Assembly (NCBI GenBank): GCA_037833965.1
Contig: AP031353.1
Location: forward strand, 6,078,501 to 6,142,500
Length of the DNA stretch: 64,000 bases
Direction of reading: 5' to 3'
DNA from: Marchantia polymorpha subsp. ruderalis
Taxonomy: Eukaryota > Streptophyta > Marchantiopsida > Marchantiales > Marchantiaceae
Part shown: piece by piece, positions 33,701 to 45,965 of the stretch
How the letters are laid out: each line of letters opens with the position of its first letter
How positions within the stretch are numbered: the stretch's first letter is position 1
Program-made: the position numbers and the translations under genes
Notes under the pieces: generated by a model
Told to the model about the DNA's origin: nothing
Seen by the model: only the letters and a program-made list of their open reading frames with translations
Databases searched by the model: none

Positions 33701-36435
33701 TGTATGGTGCTGAAAATATTTTTACAACAGCGAGAACTTAATGAGGTATATCGCTGAGTCAATATAGAATTCGGTATAATGATGTTTAGGAAAAGTGATG
33801 ATTGCGCGTGCCGAATTCAGCAAGAGTGTGGTTTTGTGAAAAAGTCGGTTCTGAGGAATGGGCTCCACTTCAGGTTTATACTGGTGGAATTGGGTCGTAC
33901 GCCTTACTCGTCATGCTCCTCACTCATCTACAGGTTCGTTTTCCTGCAGGTCTTAGCAGTGACTTTTGGATGCTTTACTTGCTCCTGCGATGAACAGAAA
34001 TTTCATAATCTATGCTATTTCTTTGCGTGTGTTATCACTCCTACATGCTGATAGCACCAAGCCTTTAGATCAAACCTTGTAATGAACGTTGAGGAGGCTT
34101 CAATTGAGATTGACATTTGTCCACTCTTGCAGATGCACCCAAGCCGGAAGAACTTTAACAGCCGAGGTGAACCTTGTCCGCTCGAAAGTAATCTAGGCGT
34201 ACTTTTGGTAAGGTCCAAGAATACATCTTATGCCGAAGGGATGTGTGTTCGGACGAACTTTCGTACGATATAGCTGCTTATGCTTTACATGTGTTTCACT
34301 TGAGATGTGACCGGCCAAACTGGAAGTAGTTATGTTTCGTCCGAAAGTGTAGAGGTTTCGTGAGTTTTATTTTTAAACAAATGGAGGTCTGGCGCAGCAG
34401 TAATTAACTGCAATATATTTTCACCTTTTCTGCAAGATCCCTAATTTTTTCTGTTTCCATAAAGCATGCTTGCGCTCAATTCCTTTGGTCGCAGGTCGAC
34501 TTTTTTGACTTCTATGGACGTGCTCTCAATGTAAGAGATGTAGGTATATCTTGTCGAAGTGGGGGAAGATTTTTCTGTAAGAGGTCTCGAGGGTGAGTCT
34601 TGCCCCCTTTATTGGCTCAAAGAAGTGTTCGTGATTGAGTGGAGAGTTTGAAAGAGAATTCAAGTACAGATGTTTTTGCTACTGTCTGTTACCTGCGTTA
34701 ATGCATTGCAAACATGTGTGAACTGAGTGCTGCTGTCATCGTTGCTTCGCTCAATGAAAGAACAGAAGCAACTTCACCTAAGGCACACTAATTTTGAAGT
34801 TTCTGCCCATTTAAAGTGAGGTGTACATGTAGTCATATGTCCAGAAGTCTTTGCGGTTTTTTTTGTTTGTACTTTTATGTAGGCAGTGTGTGGTATGCTG
34901 ACTTTGTGTTAACTGCTTCTCGCAGATTTGCGGACAATGGTCGGCCTTTCCTTCTCTCTGTGGAAGACCCTCAGGTATGTGGATCTGTCTTTCGTATCTT
35001 TCAGGACTTTGTTCTGCTAAACAAAATTGATATAATCTAACCTAGATGTTGAAGCAATGTTACACTCTCTTCCTCTCTGAGCAGCCGGCTGGGAAGCCGA
35101 ATTGAGGTTTACATGATTTCAAAGTACATTAGTTATGGTCCAAAGCTCCTGATTAGAGTTGTGGATGGCTAAGCCACCTTGTGGACAATGGATGACCCTT
35201 TTTTTTTGCGATCGCAGAAACCAGACAATGACATTGGCAAGAATTCTTACAACGTTACAAAGGTGATTTAAGCCAATCTCCCTGACATGCCAGGAATTGT
35301 AACTGCGTAACGTAGGATGTCTGCGTCTGGACGGTGCAAGCTGTTATCTTAGCGTTGAGTAATTATCTCTTGTAATTGATATATCTGAACACGAGTGAAT
35401 ACCTTTTGAGAGCGCTGAGCTCATAGCTGAAGCTGTTAAAAAAATTGGAAAGTAGAGATTCTCGCTCACATATGCTGCGTTGATGCCATCCAGGTCCGGT
35501 CTGCATTTGTGCTAGCGCATCGTTTACTGACAAAGTTGGAAGTTGAAGACGTTCCTGAGCATGTGGGCTTGCTGGGGCGCATCGTACGCATGGATAACGT
35601 ACTGACTACAAGAGATGTCGTTCTTCCGGAGTTGCCACCAAGGTTGCCCTCGGCAAAGAAGTTGTCAGGGAACCCATCTTCTTCTGGAGTCTCCTCTGAG
35701 AAAGGAATTCTAACCCCAGAAGTCGTCGGTAGATCCCGGTGGCATGAAGATGAAGACTTCCCCAGAGGTGGTGATTCGGAAAAGCTGTCTCGCAAAAGAA
35801 AGCGTGCAAAGGATCGGGCGGAAAAGATCTCCAAAGAAAATTCTTTACCTTCACCTGTTATAATGCGTACACACAAGCGCAAGAGGGGTGAAGTACCACA
35901 GGTTAGCGATACCCCAGGCTCATCTTCTGTCAGGGGTCGAAAATCTAAGATCAGAAAGGAGTTGGAAATTGCTGATCCTGTTCCAAGCAGCAGCCGTGAA
36001 GTGAAACTATCTGTTAAGGAAAGGCTTGGCCCCATTGAGAAGCCACTTGGAAAGGGGAAAAGTGCCAAACAACCAAAGGTGTCCAAAAGAGATTTCATCG
36101 ACCTGACAGAAGATGTAGAAGAGCAGTCCACGCACGTTAGAAGTAATAAGCGATCTAAGCGACACCAAAGAGAGGACTCTCACGAGGAAGGTGAAATTAC
36201 GTTGGAAGATGATGCTACATTCGGTCGCGTGGGCAACAGGCGTGACTTAGCTCAAGAAGATGAGGTAGATGTTGGTGCCGGTAATGGCCACAACAAACAC
36301 AAACGGTGGTTCAGTGAAACCAAGGTCAGAAATCGACAGAGAGGTGAACAAGCCGAGGAGGTTATAACTAGAAACGGCAGAATCAGTAGGAAGATAATGG
36401 TCACGAATGCCCACAAGAAGATAACGTTTTCTTAG
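30727..36435 (+). CDS. TRL: TRF4/PAPD5-type nuclear non-canonical poly(A) polymerase
   Basis: Thirteen exons splice in frame to 781 residues: 30727-31342, 31745-31857, 32322-32378, 32582-32677, 32781-32851, 33018-33060, 33665-33745, 33874-33933, 34133-34207, 34495-34592, 34926-34974, 35218-35262 and 35494-36435. This family adds short oligo(A) tails to nuclear RNAs, including rRNA by-products, for exosome degradation. Residues 1-205 are acidic and poorly conserved. The nucleotidyltransferase motif GSFATGLYLPTSDVD is at 248-262 (Asp260, Asp262), with the third catalytic Asp316 in FDISFDVANG. FLQQRELNE, GGIGSYALLVMLLTHLQ and LLVDFFDFYGR follow (central and PAP-associated domains). EDPQKPDNDIGKNSYN (450-465) is the nucleotide-recognition motif. 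The long last exon encodes a charged tail rich in Lys/Arg and Asp/Glu with KRKR and KRSKR clusters, so a nuclear location is likely. All catalytic residues are present. Confidence 0.93.
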
Positions 36436-38700
36436 TATGCCTGCCACCCCCACGAAAGGGCTTCATCAGGGTGCTCGTGGCCGATTATGAAGTTCACATA
36501 CCTGTCCGTCTCCCAGTGTTTTCTACTCTGGCTTACTCGGGAAGAGGATGCTTTACACGATCGTAGGAAGGATCCGTTAGTTCCGTTATTTGGAGCAAGA
36601 AAGAGGAGCAACCTTGTGATGTCTTCAATTTTCATTTCACACACCTGCCGAGTATGAGTGCATTGTTGAAGGGCAAAAGAGATTGACTGGGCCATCTCCG
36701 AACTGGAGACAGGTACTTCCTCCAAACCCATTATCTATTCCCCACGTTTGTCCAGTTGAATAGTTGATTGGTTGATTAGCCATTGAGTACTTGAAAGCTA
36801 GAACTTGGAAAGGTGGGAACATTGGAACTTGCGCTGTCTAATTCGTCCGATTAGTGTGTGGTGACATGAGTCAATTTGAAGTATTTCTTGGTTGAAATAT
36901 TTCCTAATCTTTCTTTTTGTGATGGTATCTGAAACAGGAGAAACTGTCGTGTTTGCCTCTGTCTCTCCCCACAGCACTGAGAGGCTATTGTGCTCCAGCA
37001 ACAGCAAGTCCATGAGTCATATCAATGGAACGGGATGCGCTAGAACAGAGGACTAGAGAGAGCTTCCTTCATGTCTACTGAGTGAAAAATCTAATGATAG
37101 GTGTATCCAAAGATACTGCCAGCTGGTGCAGCCAAACAAGTCTACTGCACATCAGTGGAGAACTTGGATTGCAAGACGTGTCTCAGGACTCGGTCTAATC
37201 TGTGCAAGCGAGAAAAGGGGACTATCTTTTTAGATCAGAGAAGCTGCAACAATGCTGAGCTGAGAATGAAGGCTCTTCTCTGTGACACCAAAGGTTGGTC
37301 TAAGAAATTTTTGTACATATGCATGAGTTAGGAAAAAACTATCCGGAAAAGTTTCTCACGGAATTGGTGAGGTCTTTGTCTTCTTTGGTAACTACTTCGA
37401 CCTTACGAGGATGAAGTATCTTCCTCAAAAGAGTCTCGTGAGTTCTTTTTGCATTACCATCTGTCGTCATGACTCTGTCGCCTCACTCTGTTACCAATCT
37501 GCACTCCACGAAGTCCATACGCACTTGAGTTCGGAGTCACTATTGACGTTGCAAGTGCTGTTTAGGATAGCATTATCTGGGCTTGTACGTTCAAGTCTTA
37601 TTCCTTGTGAGCTTGTGGGATATTCATCTTTGCTCGTGGGCTTGTATCTGCAAGTCAGCATTACAGGAATCCTACCTTGGTACTAAAAGAGACGCAACAG
37701 CCGTTTCATCTGAGCTTTTTGGAGAAATATATCTAATGTCGTAAACTACACAATTCGCCCACCCTTAGTGGATGTGGAGAATATCTTTTGGCTTGAGTAA
37801 TATGTTGGTGCATTGTGAGAAATGGTGTCGAATATGGCCGCATTTTTGAAAGTGTCAATGTATGTGTTGTAGGTGTAGAAAGCTCGAACGAATAGATTAC
37901 GTAACGTTGGACATAATTTTTTTTCACTTTCTCCCGGACACCTCATGCAGTTAACAGACGAAGGGGATTCCGGACAAATGAAATAGACGTTTGTGAAAGT
38001 TGACATGGAAAGGTGACTTAGAGCAGTCACATCATGATGTTATGTGCAGAGATCACTTGCAATGGGCAAGTGATCAGTCTAGATCCAATAAAGCACCTGT
38101 CTCCTGTCGCCCATCATTTCTACTTGTGTCAGCAACATTTATTTATTCTTGTTTTCTACTCCAGGAGGTGAAGTGTACGTGCCTTGACGTGAATTAGCCA
38201 GTGATTGACGCGACAGTTTGTGCAGGAAACAATCGCTAAATTGAATCCGTAGATTGAATCCCTCCGTGTAACTGATTGCATTGTCTAGGGTAGAAACTGA
38301 GCGGGAAATGCATGTCGCTCTCCCTGTTTTCCGGAAAGAGATAGAACCAATCTGAAGTAACAACGACCGAATTAATTCTACCAAACTGCCAAATAGCAAT
38401 AATCAACCGAGGATTTTAATGCATCAATCGATTTCAACACGAATATTCTCATGGCAAAAGATCAATTTAGTTTCACTTGTGCACTGAGATTCTCAACTAA
38501 TGACTTCAAAGGACAAAGTATGTTAACCTCAACATCGAACTTAACGTTTACTAGGAGTGTGGTCTAGTAAAATCAGGTTATTCTCGTGTGCATTTTGACT
38601 GAATCTGATCAACAATAGATTTTCTCGTAACGAAAACATGAATTTTAATGTAAATGTGATAGAGACTAAAGTAATCAATAATAGCGTGCAGATGTCATCC
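36436..38700. other. 3' flank of the poly(A) polymerase gene and intergenic DNA
   Basis: No gene is recognised. A perfect 10-bp hairpin (gatcacttgc/gcaagtgatc, loop aatgg) lies at about 38050-38074. The open frames at 37101-37331 and 37411-37686 lack good starts and known domains. Confidence 0.45.
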
Positions 38701-41150
38701 GTATGCAAAATAGATTCATTTTTATTCCATGCCATTTCAATACAATATATACTGTGTTATTATTTTTATTATCATTATCCATTTCATTTTTTGTGAATCC
38801 ATGGTATAAAATATATCATCACAGTTAAAATCATTGTTGACATTATATTTTCTATTAAAATATCTTTTTTATATATCCATTCAATCATTAATTAACGAGG
38901 GTATAGATTGTTTAAATTATTAGAAACATATATGAATGAAAATCTAATTAGAAAATTTATATGTGAAAACCAAATGTAATGCTTTGGATTATGTTCACAT
39001 AAAACACAACAAATTATACTTCAAATTTAATTTCTGTTAATGAAATTTTTGTGAAATTTTTGTAAACTATGAGATATTAACTGCCTGAGTTTATTAAGAT
39101 TTAACTTAGGCTTTCAATTATCTCAAATTACCTTAATCAAAATTTCTTAGATTAGTTAGACTCTCATTACGTACAAAATATCACAAAACTTCTTGATGAC
39201 ACATTTTGATGTAATTTGTATATTAAATCTGAGGTAATCCATGGAGATAATTTGCAATAATAAATCACATATATCTAGTGTGAAATGTAAGTGTGATTTT
39301 TTGTATCACTTGTATGTGTGTGAGAATGTATTTCAACTTTTCTTAAGTCACAAAATCGGGTATAAGTACATAAAAATTAACTAAAAATTGATTTCATCTT
39401 GAAAAGCTATTTTAAATTCATGTCTTATGGTTTGTGAACTCTATAATAAATATAATTGATCAAAGAGAAGTAATTTAGTAAATAAATAAGAATAAATTAA
39501 ATTTACTTCATTCAATTAAAAAAAATCTAAAAATTTATAAAAAATATATTTCTTTGTTAATTTTTACAAATTTTTCCATAATTTTCATAATTCTAAATAA
39601 GAATCATATAAATTTACATTATTATCATATTAATTTATCAATCAATACAAATTTTCAAGAACAATAAAAACTAATCTCAACGATAAATCTTCATTTATAA
39701 CACACAGATTTTTTCAAACTGGCTGGTGATTATTTTTTCATAATCCATTATTTGAAATGATTTTAATTTTAATCATTATCACAGATGATATCTATAATGG
39801 GATCTATATTCATTAACATTAATCTCGAAAGATATCACTGATTTCTATGGATAAACTAATATATCACAATTTCACGCTTATTTATTTCTTATTTTGACTC
39901 AAAATCCTTTCTCATTATTTTATTGGAGTTATTTTCCCATAGTTGACAAATAGACACACCAAGTACTGAGTTCACGATTTCTGAGAATCAAATATGTTTG
40001 GACGTAATTTTGGAGCTCAGAGTTTGAGTATATTCTGTTTATGAATCAGGAATGTATCACACGTGTTTCAGGTGATACCCTGAAGCCCAAAGGAGATATG
40101 TCGGTAAATTGGAGCACTTTAAATTTTGTGTTTCATTTAAATCCCTGAGATCCTTCGACTGACTGATACTTTAAATTTTGTTAAGATTCAGGTGAAGGTG
40201 CTATGCACGAGAGAATGTTCGCCAAAAAAACATGATACCAGAAACGTGATATCGGTGATGTCATGTTTGCTCATATTCTCAATTTGCTTGCAGAACACTC
40301 TGTTTGACATGTTTGATTAACTACTGATTTGAATCCTCACAGAGAAAGCACTCCACGTGTTTTCTTTGAAACGAGAAGACCGTAGCATACACATGTCTAT
40401 ATCACTACACGTACGCACTACCATACTATCTAAAACAAATGTATGTATTCAAAGAGAAAATTTAAAGAAATGATTGCGAAAAGCTCTACTTTTTAGCGTT
40501 GGACTGTTCTGCCTTTTCAACGCATAATGATTAAGAACTCCCCGAATCCCAGCGAAGAAAACGTGCAGATGATTGAGATTCAGCACCCTACGTATACCTA
40601 GGCCTGATAATTGGCGACCATGACACTTGAGATTTACGTTAGATTCGGAATGTTTGTACATGTCACAAGTAGACAAATACTGCATTTTAGGATTCCATAG
40701 AGATCTCATCACATAAGATTCCGATGTGGCTTTGATAACTTAATGCGCAAGCCCGTAGCTTGCGTTGCATGAGGCAGAATTTGACGGATCTAAGTTGTTA
40801 GTATTCTATAAACGTGTGAAGTTCTCAAAATAATAGTCTATATTCCGTAGAGCCACAAGTGAACCTCACGAAATGTTGTTCCCTAAGTATTGCCGCCCTA
40901 TACCTACCATGGCTTAAGCTACTTGCGAGAGTCGAGTACATTTACAACGCAGGCCAGTATTCATCCGAGACCATGTGTTTGTCCCGCTTTTTCTTCCCTG
41001 TCTTATTGCATACTTCAGAATGAGACTTTTACATGGGAGTTTGAAAAGTGGTGTATGCTAGAACTACGCAAAATCGCCCCCCCTTTTTTCTTTATTTTTT
41101 TTTTATTTTTATCAGAGCCAGGGCATAGGCTCAAATCGGCCATACAAGAG
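38701..41150. other. AT-rich gene-free block grading into GC-richer DNA
   Basis: AT-rich to about 40.4 kb, then mixed composition with a pyrimidine-rich run (c and t homopolymers) at 41080-41107. No coding region or element is supported. Confidence 0.5.
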
Positions 41151-41637
41151 GACACTTAGTATAAGATCGTATGATATAATATGGGATTTGGGGTCGTGAA
41201 AACCTTTCCATGCTCCAAATGAGAGGCCTGGTCGAGGGGTCCTCATGAACACCTACCATGCACGAAAGTGCATACATTTGGAATCGAGCAGCTGAAGAAA
41301 GATGGGCATGAATATGGTGAAGGCTTGAGTATCATGCGAGAAGAAGGAAGGCGAAGACGGCGAATCCCTTGAAGATGGGGACGGGGAAGGGGGCGTCTGA
41401 GGTCATTCATTCCCTCGTTCTCCCTGAAGCCTGGAGGAGGAGCTCAAGCTCGCCCACCTTTCCATACGGTCTTGCAATGCCTGCGCTCTCGCAAGTGATG
41501 AGAAGAACTGTCTGCGGCCACGATCGGATGTCAATGCCGCATGTAGCACCGAACAGGGAGCGGCAAACATACCGTTACCCACGTGGGCAGGGCAGCATTC
41601 GCAGCCTCCGAAAGCGGATCGGAAACTCGAATGGGTG

Positions 41638-41655
41638 CTGCTGCTGCTGCTGCTG
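41638..41655. repeat. (CTG)6 microsatellite
   Basis: Six perfect CTG units in GC-rich, gene-free DNA. Confidence 0.9.
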
Positions 41656-41831
41656 CAGAAATGGATCGCTCGTTTCCGAGACCATGAGGAGGAATGAGAT
41701 CGAGCTTCGCGTCCGTGAGAAGCTAGCAGCGAAGCACAGCAGGGTGAAGGGAGGGCCAAGGCTCGTCGCGAGCGGACGATGGCGCCAGATGCACCGAGCA
41801 CGCCATCGAGAGGAGGGAAGGGGCCCCCACA

Positions 41832-41855
41832 AGGAGGAGGAGGAGGAGGAGGAGG
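41832..41855. repeat. (AGG)8 microsatellite
   Basis: Eight perfect AGG units, a pure purine tract. Confidence 0.9.
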
Positions 41856-42316
41856 CCAGGGTTGGGAGGAAGGCGACAGGAGGACGGGTGTGAGAAGAGG
41901 AGCGATTCATTGCGCATGCATATGCAGGTCCAGGAGAAGAACACAGGGAACAAGGAAGGCGGGATCATGCAGGGCTCGAGCAAATCTCGGAGGGCGGAGA
42001 TATGGATGACCGCCGCGCACAGGGCGCCGGTCGCTGCTGAGGCGCGAGCGCGCCACACGCCCCGACGAGGCGAGGCTACGAGGAGGCTGCGAGGGCTCGC
42101 GCTCAGGTGTCCGCATCATGCACGCTTTGTTTGTCCGACCGAAGCGCTTTACGGCGTCCAGACCCATGAAGGCGCTCGCAATATTCTGTGCCAGCTCCGA
42201 GCGCCCTGGCGAGCCGGCGTGAATCTGCGCCCATGCATGCACGACAAGTCTATCTAGCCGCGCAGCGCTTGCGAATCCTGGCTCTCCCCCCCCCGCTCTC
42301 GGTCTCATCCTCGCCG

Positions 42317-42337
42317 CTGCTGCTGCTGCTGCTGCTG
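42317..42337. repeat. (CTG)7 microsatellite
   Basis: Seven perfect CTG units followed by CGG. Confidence 0.9.
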
Positions 42338-43510
42338 CGGCCGCTGTTGTAGATAATGGCTCGAGCGCACGCACGCGTGTGATTTCCTCTCCTGGACGAA
42401 AAACATGAGCGCGCACGGGCACTCGCCACTGTGGCCCGTGACTTTGGCGGAGTTTGGCAGCCATGGATGCATCGCGCTCGCTCGCAGGCGCCGAATCCGG
42501 CGCACTCGCGTGTGGCCGAGGCCTCGCCCAGGTCGCATCCGGCCTGGCTCGGGCGCTCGCTCATTGATGAGCCTCGGGGCCGAGATGTCCCCTGCATGTT
42601 TTTCGCCGGGCTCATCCCATCCGGGCTCTGTGCTCTGGACGCTCGGGTGCAGCGCAAGGTTTCATGAGCCAGGGCCGGAGCGATTATTGAAATGATTGCA
42701 GTCGTTGGGTTCGTCATGGCCTCCATAGGGTTTCGCCCGCAGGCAAGCGACGGCACGGGCCGAGAACTCACCCCGCATCCCGAGACACATCCACGACGTG
42801 TTGTGCAGCGTCGATGCTGCGAGGCTAATCGGGTTTCTGGCGCTCGACCCGAACCATTGCATGCTCTTGCGAGTGCAAAACGTGCGCGAGATTTCCAGGC
42901 TTCGGCCCGGGATATTCTTCCATCTCCAAACATTCCACCCCCCATGGACGACCTCCCGCGGACCCCTACTGTCTTGGCCGAGCTCGACTTGAATGCGAGC
43001 GAATCTTCTCCCGCCCGAATTATGTCGACTGATGTTATGTTGCTACGAGCGCTGGCGTCAGTGACTCGAATTCTGATGCAATCTTCGCAACAGTTGCAGG
43101 CGATCTGCATTCCTTCACTGCCTCATGCGCCCATCTTCCCTGGACCTGATGCATTGTGTGAAGTTCTGCAAGCCTCCCGCCCCCGGTCGGTTGTTGAGTC
43201 GTAGACTCCCCGTCAATGGACCACCACCATCAGCAGCTGATCTCACTGCGCTATCAGGTCCCGCACCCCCCGATCCAATCCTCTTATGCTCAGGCTGAAT
43301 CACCGCCCGAGCGCTTGCTCGGTCCTGTGACAAGAATCATGGACTCGTCGTCGTGTATCGATCCTCAAACTCAGACTCCGATTTCTCGTCGTTGCCCGTA
43401 TAGACAGCAGAAATAAAAAATCAATTTCCCGCAAGTATCATCATGCGCAGACATGATAGTGGAATGTGATGGGGCCAACCCGATGGCGCCCGTCAGTCAT
43501 CGTCATCGTC

Positions 43511-43542
43511 ATCTGATTTCTGAATTATCTCAGAAATCAGAT
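43511..43542. repeat. Perfect 13-bp hairpin
   Basis: atctgatttctga (43511-43523) and tcagaaatcagat (43530-43542) are exact reverse complements around a 6-base centre. It lies in gene-free GC-rich DNA just after a gtcatc run. Confidence 0.8.
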
Positions 43543-43699
43543 CCATGCGGTGCAGAGTCATAACATCCTCGTGCACTCTTTCTCATCAGATGTGCGTGCG
43601 TGCTACGAGAAAAGACGGAAGGCAACGACTCGGCCCGAATTTTCGCCCGGACCCAACGTACATGATGAACGAACGTATCGAGGTCCGAAATCTTTCTCC

Positions 43700-43930
43700 G
43701 GACTAGGGTCAGGGTCAGGGTCACGGCCAGAGTGGAGTTCGGTACGGTTTCTCCTCCACAGGGACTGCCAAACCTTACCACGTAAAGAGTTACTATGTTT
43801 AGCAGTTAACTGTGTCGAGCTAGCGTACACACACTCACTGCTCAGAATCACTAACAGGATCGACAACATAGATAGAATACAGAGCTTCAAGTCGGGAGCA
43901 ACCACAGTAACCGTAACCGTAACCGTGGCT
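43700..43930. repeat. Short hexamer arrays, GGGTCA and GTAACC
   Basis: agggtcagggtcagggtcac at about 43706-43725 is three GGGTCA units; agtaaccgtaaccgtaaccg at about 43905-43924 is three GTAACC units. Both are too short to be more than local slippage. Confidence 0.75.
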
Positions 43931-45929
43931 CGACCCGACTCTGTTCTGAGCTCAGCTCGTCGAGTGTGGAATCCTCCTGAAAGTCGTCGGGTGGATCTTT
44001 CTTCAGGCAATCGCAAAATAGGAAGGAGATTCGCGATCGGATTGGTCGGACTCGCGTGAAGGTAACGTGTTGGGTTGTGGGTATGGAGCTGAACTATGAG
44101 CCCGGTGGTGGTAACAGTGCGGGAGCCACTGTGGAAATAGATCACCAACTCTTGCAGCTTCGATCGATCGATGGATGCACGTGGAGTGAAGTGAAATGAA
44201 CTGCGAGTACGAGTACGAGCGGGAGCACGACACGTACGTGGAAATTCGTCGTATCTCTGAGTTGGGATGTATTGCGAGCTCTAAAGATCTGGCAGTCAGA
44301 GGCAGAGGCTGCCAAAGTTGCCGAACGAGCAGCGAGCTGTCAGCCGTCTTATGTTTGACATTTGTTGTTGTACATCAGGGGAGGGGAGGGAAGTCAGAAG
44401 CGGGTGGGAGTATATTGGTTGACACGGAGGAAAGGGACGAGGCAGACAGAAGCACGCAGCAGGTGGCAACATTGCCAAATATGCTGTGAGCCGTCGTATC
44501 ATTGACATTCACCACTACTATGATCGTAATGGGGGCCGAGATGCGTCGCCATTGACATTTTCTCTCGCGTGCACTTTGCCATCGGAAGATTGTCTTTCGT
44601 CAAATGTCAATGTCCGTCGTTGACATGGAGTGCAAGGTCTAAATGAAAGTTTGCCATTGACATTCTTTGCCTCTTCGCTCTTGCTTGCAAGATGAGGAGG
44701 ACCATGATCAAGCATGGCAGCTTACCAACTCCCCCAGTCTACAGTAGAGCATATCAACAGTTGACTCCGGAAAGATCTTCTCAAAGATCTGAAGAATTGA
44801 CTTACGAACCGAGACAACTCTCGACGAGCGCTGCATGCATGCGCAGGGTCGGTCCAGTTCAGAACACTGTTGGAGGTGGCAAAGCCTCTGACACCCAGAT
44901 CAAAACTCTGCGATCTTGACTTTCACCATAACCCGAACGCCCTTTCCTGTAGATGATAGAAGCAAGATCGATAGAGAGCAGCTTGAACTCTGGGGAGGGC
45001 GTTTCTGAAGAATAGCTCCCTTTGTGCCCACTACTTCCCAAGTGACAACGGCCAACTACACCACCTCACCCTCAGTTCGTATGAAAAGTCATTGATTGGG
45101 ATCATCTCGGATCATCTGGTGAATGCTAAGCTTTATGAATACTTGATGTCGTCCATGACCATTGTCTGTTCTCAAGAGACAAAAAGCGGCATATGTTCCT
45201 GTGAGTGCAATCGAGTGTTGTGCTTTTGTATCAGTGAATGCTCGCTACGGAATCAGATATCATATATCATCCCTTGTGAGTCGAAGTTTCCGTTCAAGAG
45301 ATTGGAGCTTTCCACCGAATTCCTCCTCCTCAGCGCCATAGCAGTGAAGAGGAGTAAGTCGGATTTCAACCAGAACAGTGATCATCGACGGGGACTCGAC
45401 ATGCAAGAACTTGCCACAAAAGCCAGCGCTTGCCAGTGGCGGAGGAGTCCTGTGAGGCCTGACGTTAGCCCTAGGCTTTATGGGCAGAGAAAGATATCCC
45501 ATCAAGCGTGTGATTCGCTACTATCTTGTCTAGAGCAGCCAACCCAAACATCAAACAAATATCCCAAACATGCTTCACCGAAACGTCAACTTATCATATC
45601 CCGACTCAACCAGCTAAGACTGATCCTACACCGCCCTCGCGAAGTCAAAATGTCCAGCTCTCAGGAGCATTCATCTATCCACGACACCTTTCACCGCTGG
45701 TGACAGCAGCACAGTTCTGGAAGCACCTTGACAGATTCTTTAGATACTGCTAACCACCTACCGACCTGGAACCAAATCTCCTTCAACAGGCGGTTATTTG
45801 ATACTGGTGTCCCAAAAGCTATAGGATATGAATTGCCTGTTCCAGAGATCCAGAGAGAAGTCGGTTCGATGTGGGGTTTCACTCCGTGACCGAGTGTGTA
45901 TGTGGGCTAAAAGGGAGCGATGGCGAACG
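43931..45929. other. Moderate-GC DNA, no gene assigned
   Basis: A 203-codon frame at 45092-45703 (plus) is the longest but lacks an ATG near its beginning and a recognisable domain. The decamer cattgacatt recurs at about 44500, 44551 and 44653, with inverted relatives (gtcaatg, gttgacatgg) between, suggesting a small decayed element. Confidence 0.4.
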
Positions 45930-45965
45930 CCTATGTATGGAAGGCGTTTACCTTCCATACATAGG
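45930..45965. repeat. Perfect 15-bp hairpin
   Basis: cctatgtatggaagg (45930-45944) and ccttccatacatagg (45951-45965) are exact reverse complements around cgttta. It is the longest perfect short-loop palindrome seen in the window. No T-run follows. Confidence 0.9.

Larger units (their letters stand above)
41151..43400. other. GC-rich segment with triplet repeats, no gene assigned
   Basis: Long open frames appear on both strands (for example 42250-43110 minus and 42692-43204 plus), but they overlap one another, are rich in Arg, Ser and Ala, and have no domain. This is what stop-poor GC-rich DNA gives by chance. Triplet repeats include (CTG)6 at 41638-41655, (AGG)8 at 41832-41855 and (CTG)7 at 42317-42337. 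The segment could be the promoter or leader of a gene I cannot see, or a non-coding RNA locus. Confidence 0.45.

Noticed and set aside
35466-36131. 221-codon minus-strand frame
   Set aside because: It is the antisense shadow of the last exon of the TRF4-like gene.
42250-43110. 286-codon minus-strand frame in GC-rich DNA
   Set aside because: Overlaps long frames on the other strand, is Arg/Ser/Ala-rich with a poly-Ser run from a CTG repeat, and has no domain.
42692-43204. 170-codon plus-strand frame with ATG
   Set aside because: No recognisable domain, overlaps the antisense frame, and GC-rich DNA gives such frames by chance; kept open only as a possible exon.
45092-45703. 203-codon plus-strand frame
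   Set aside because: No ATG at its beginning, odd Cys/Ser composition, no family match.
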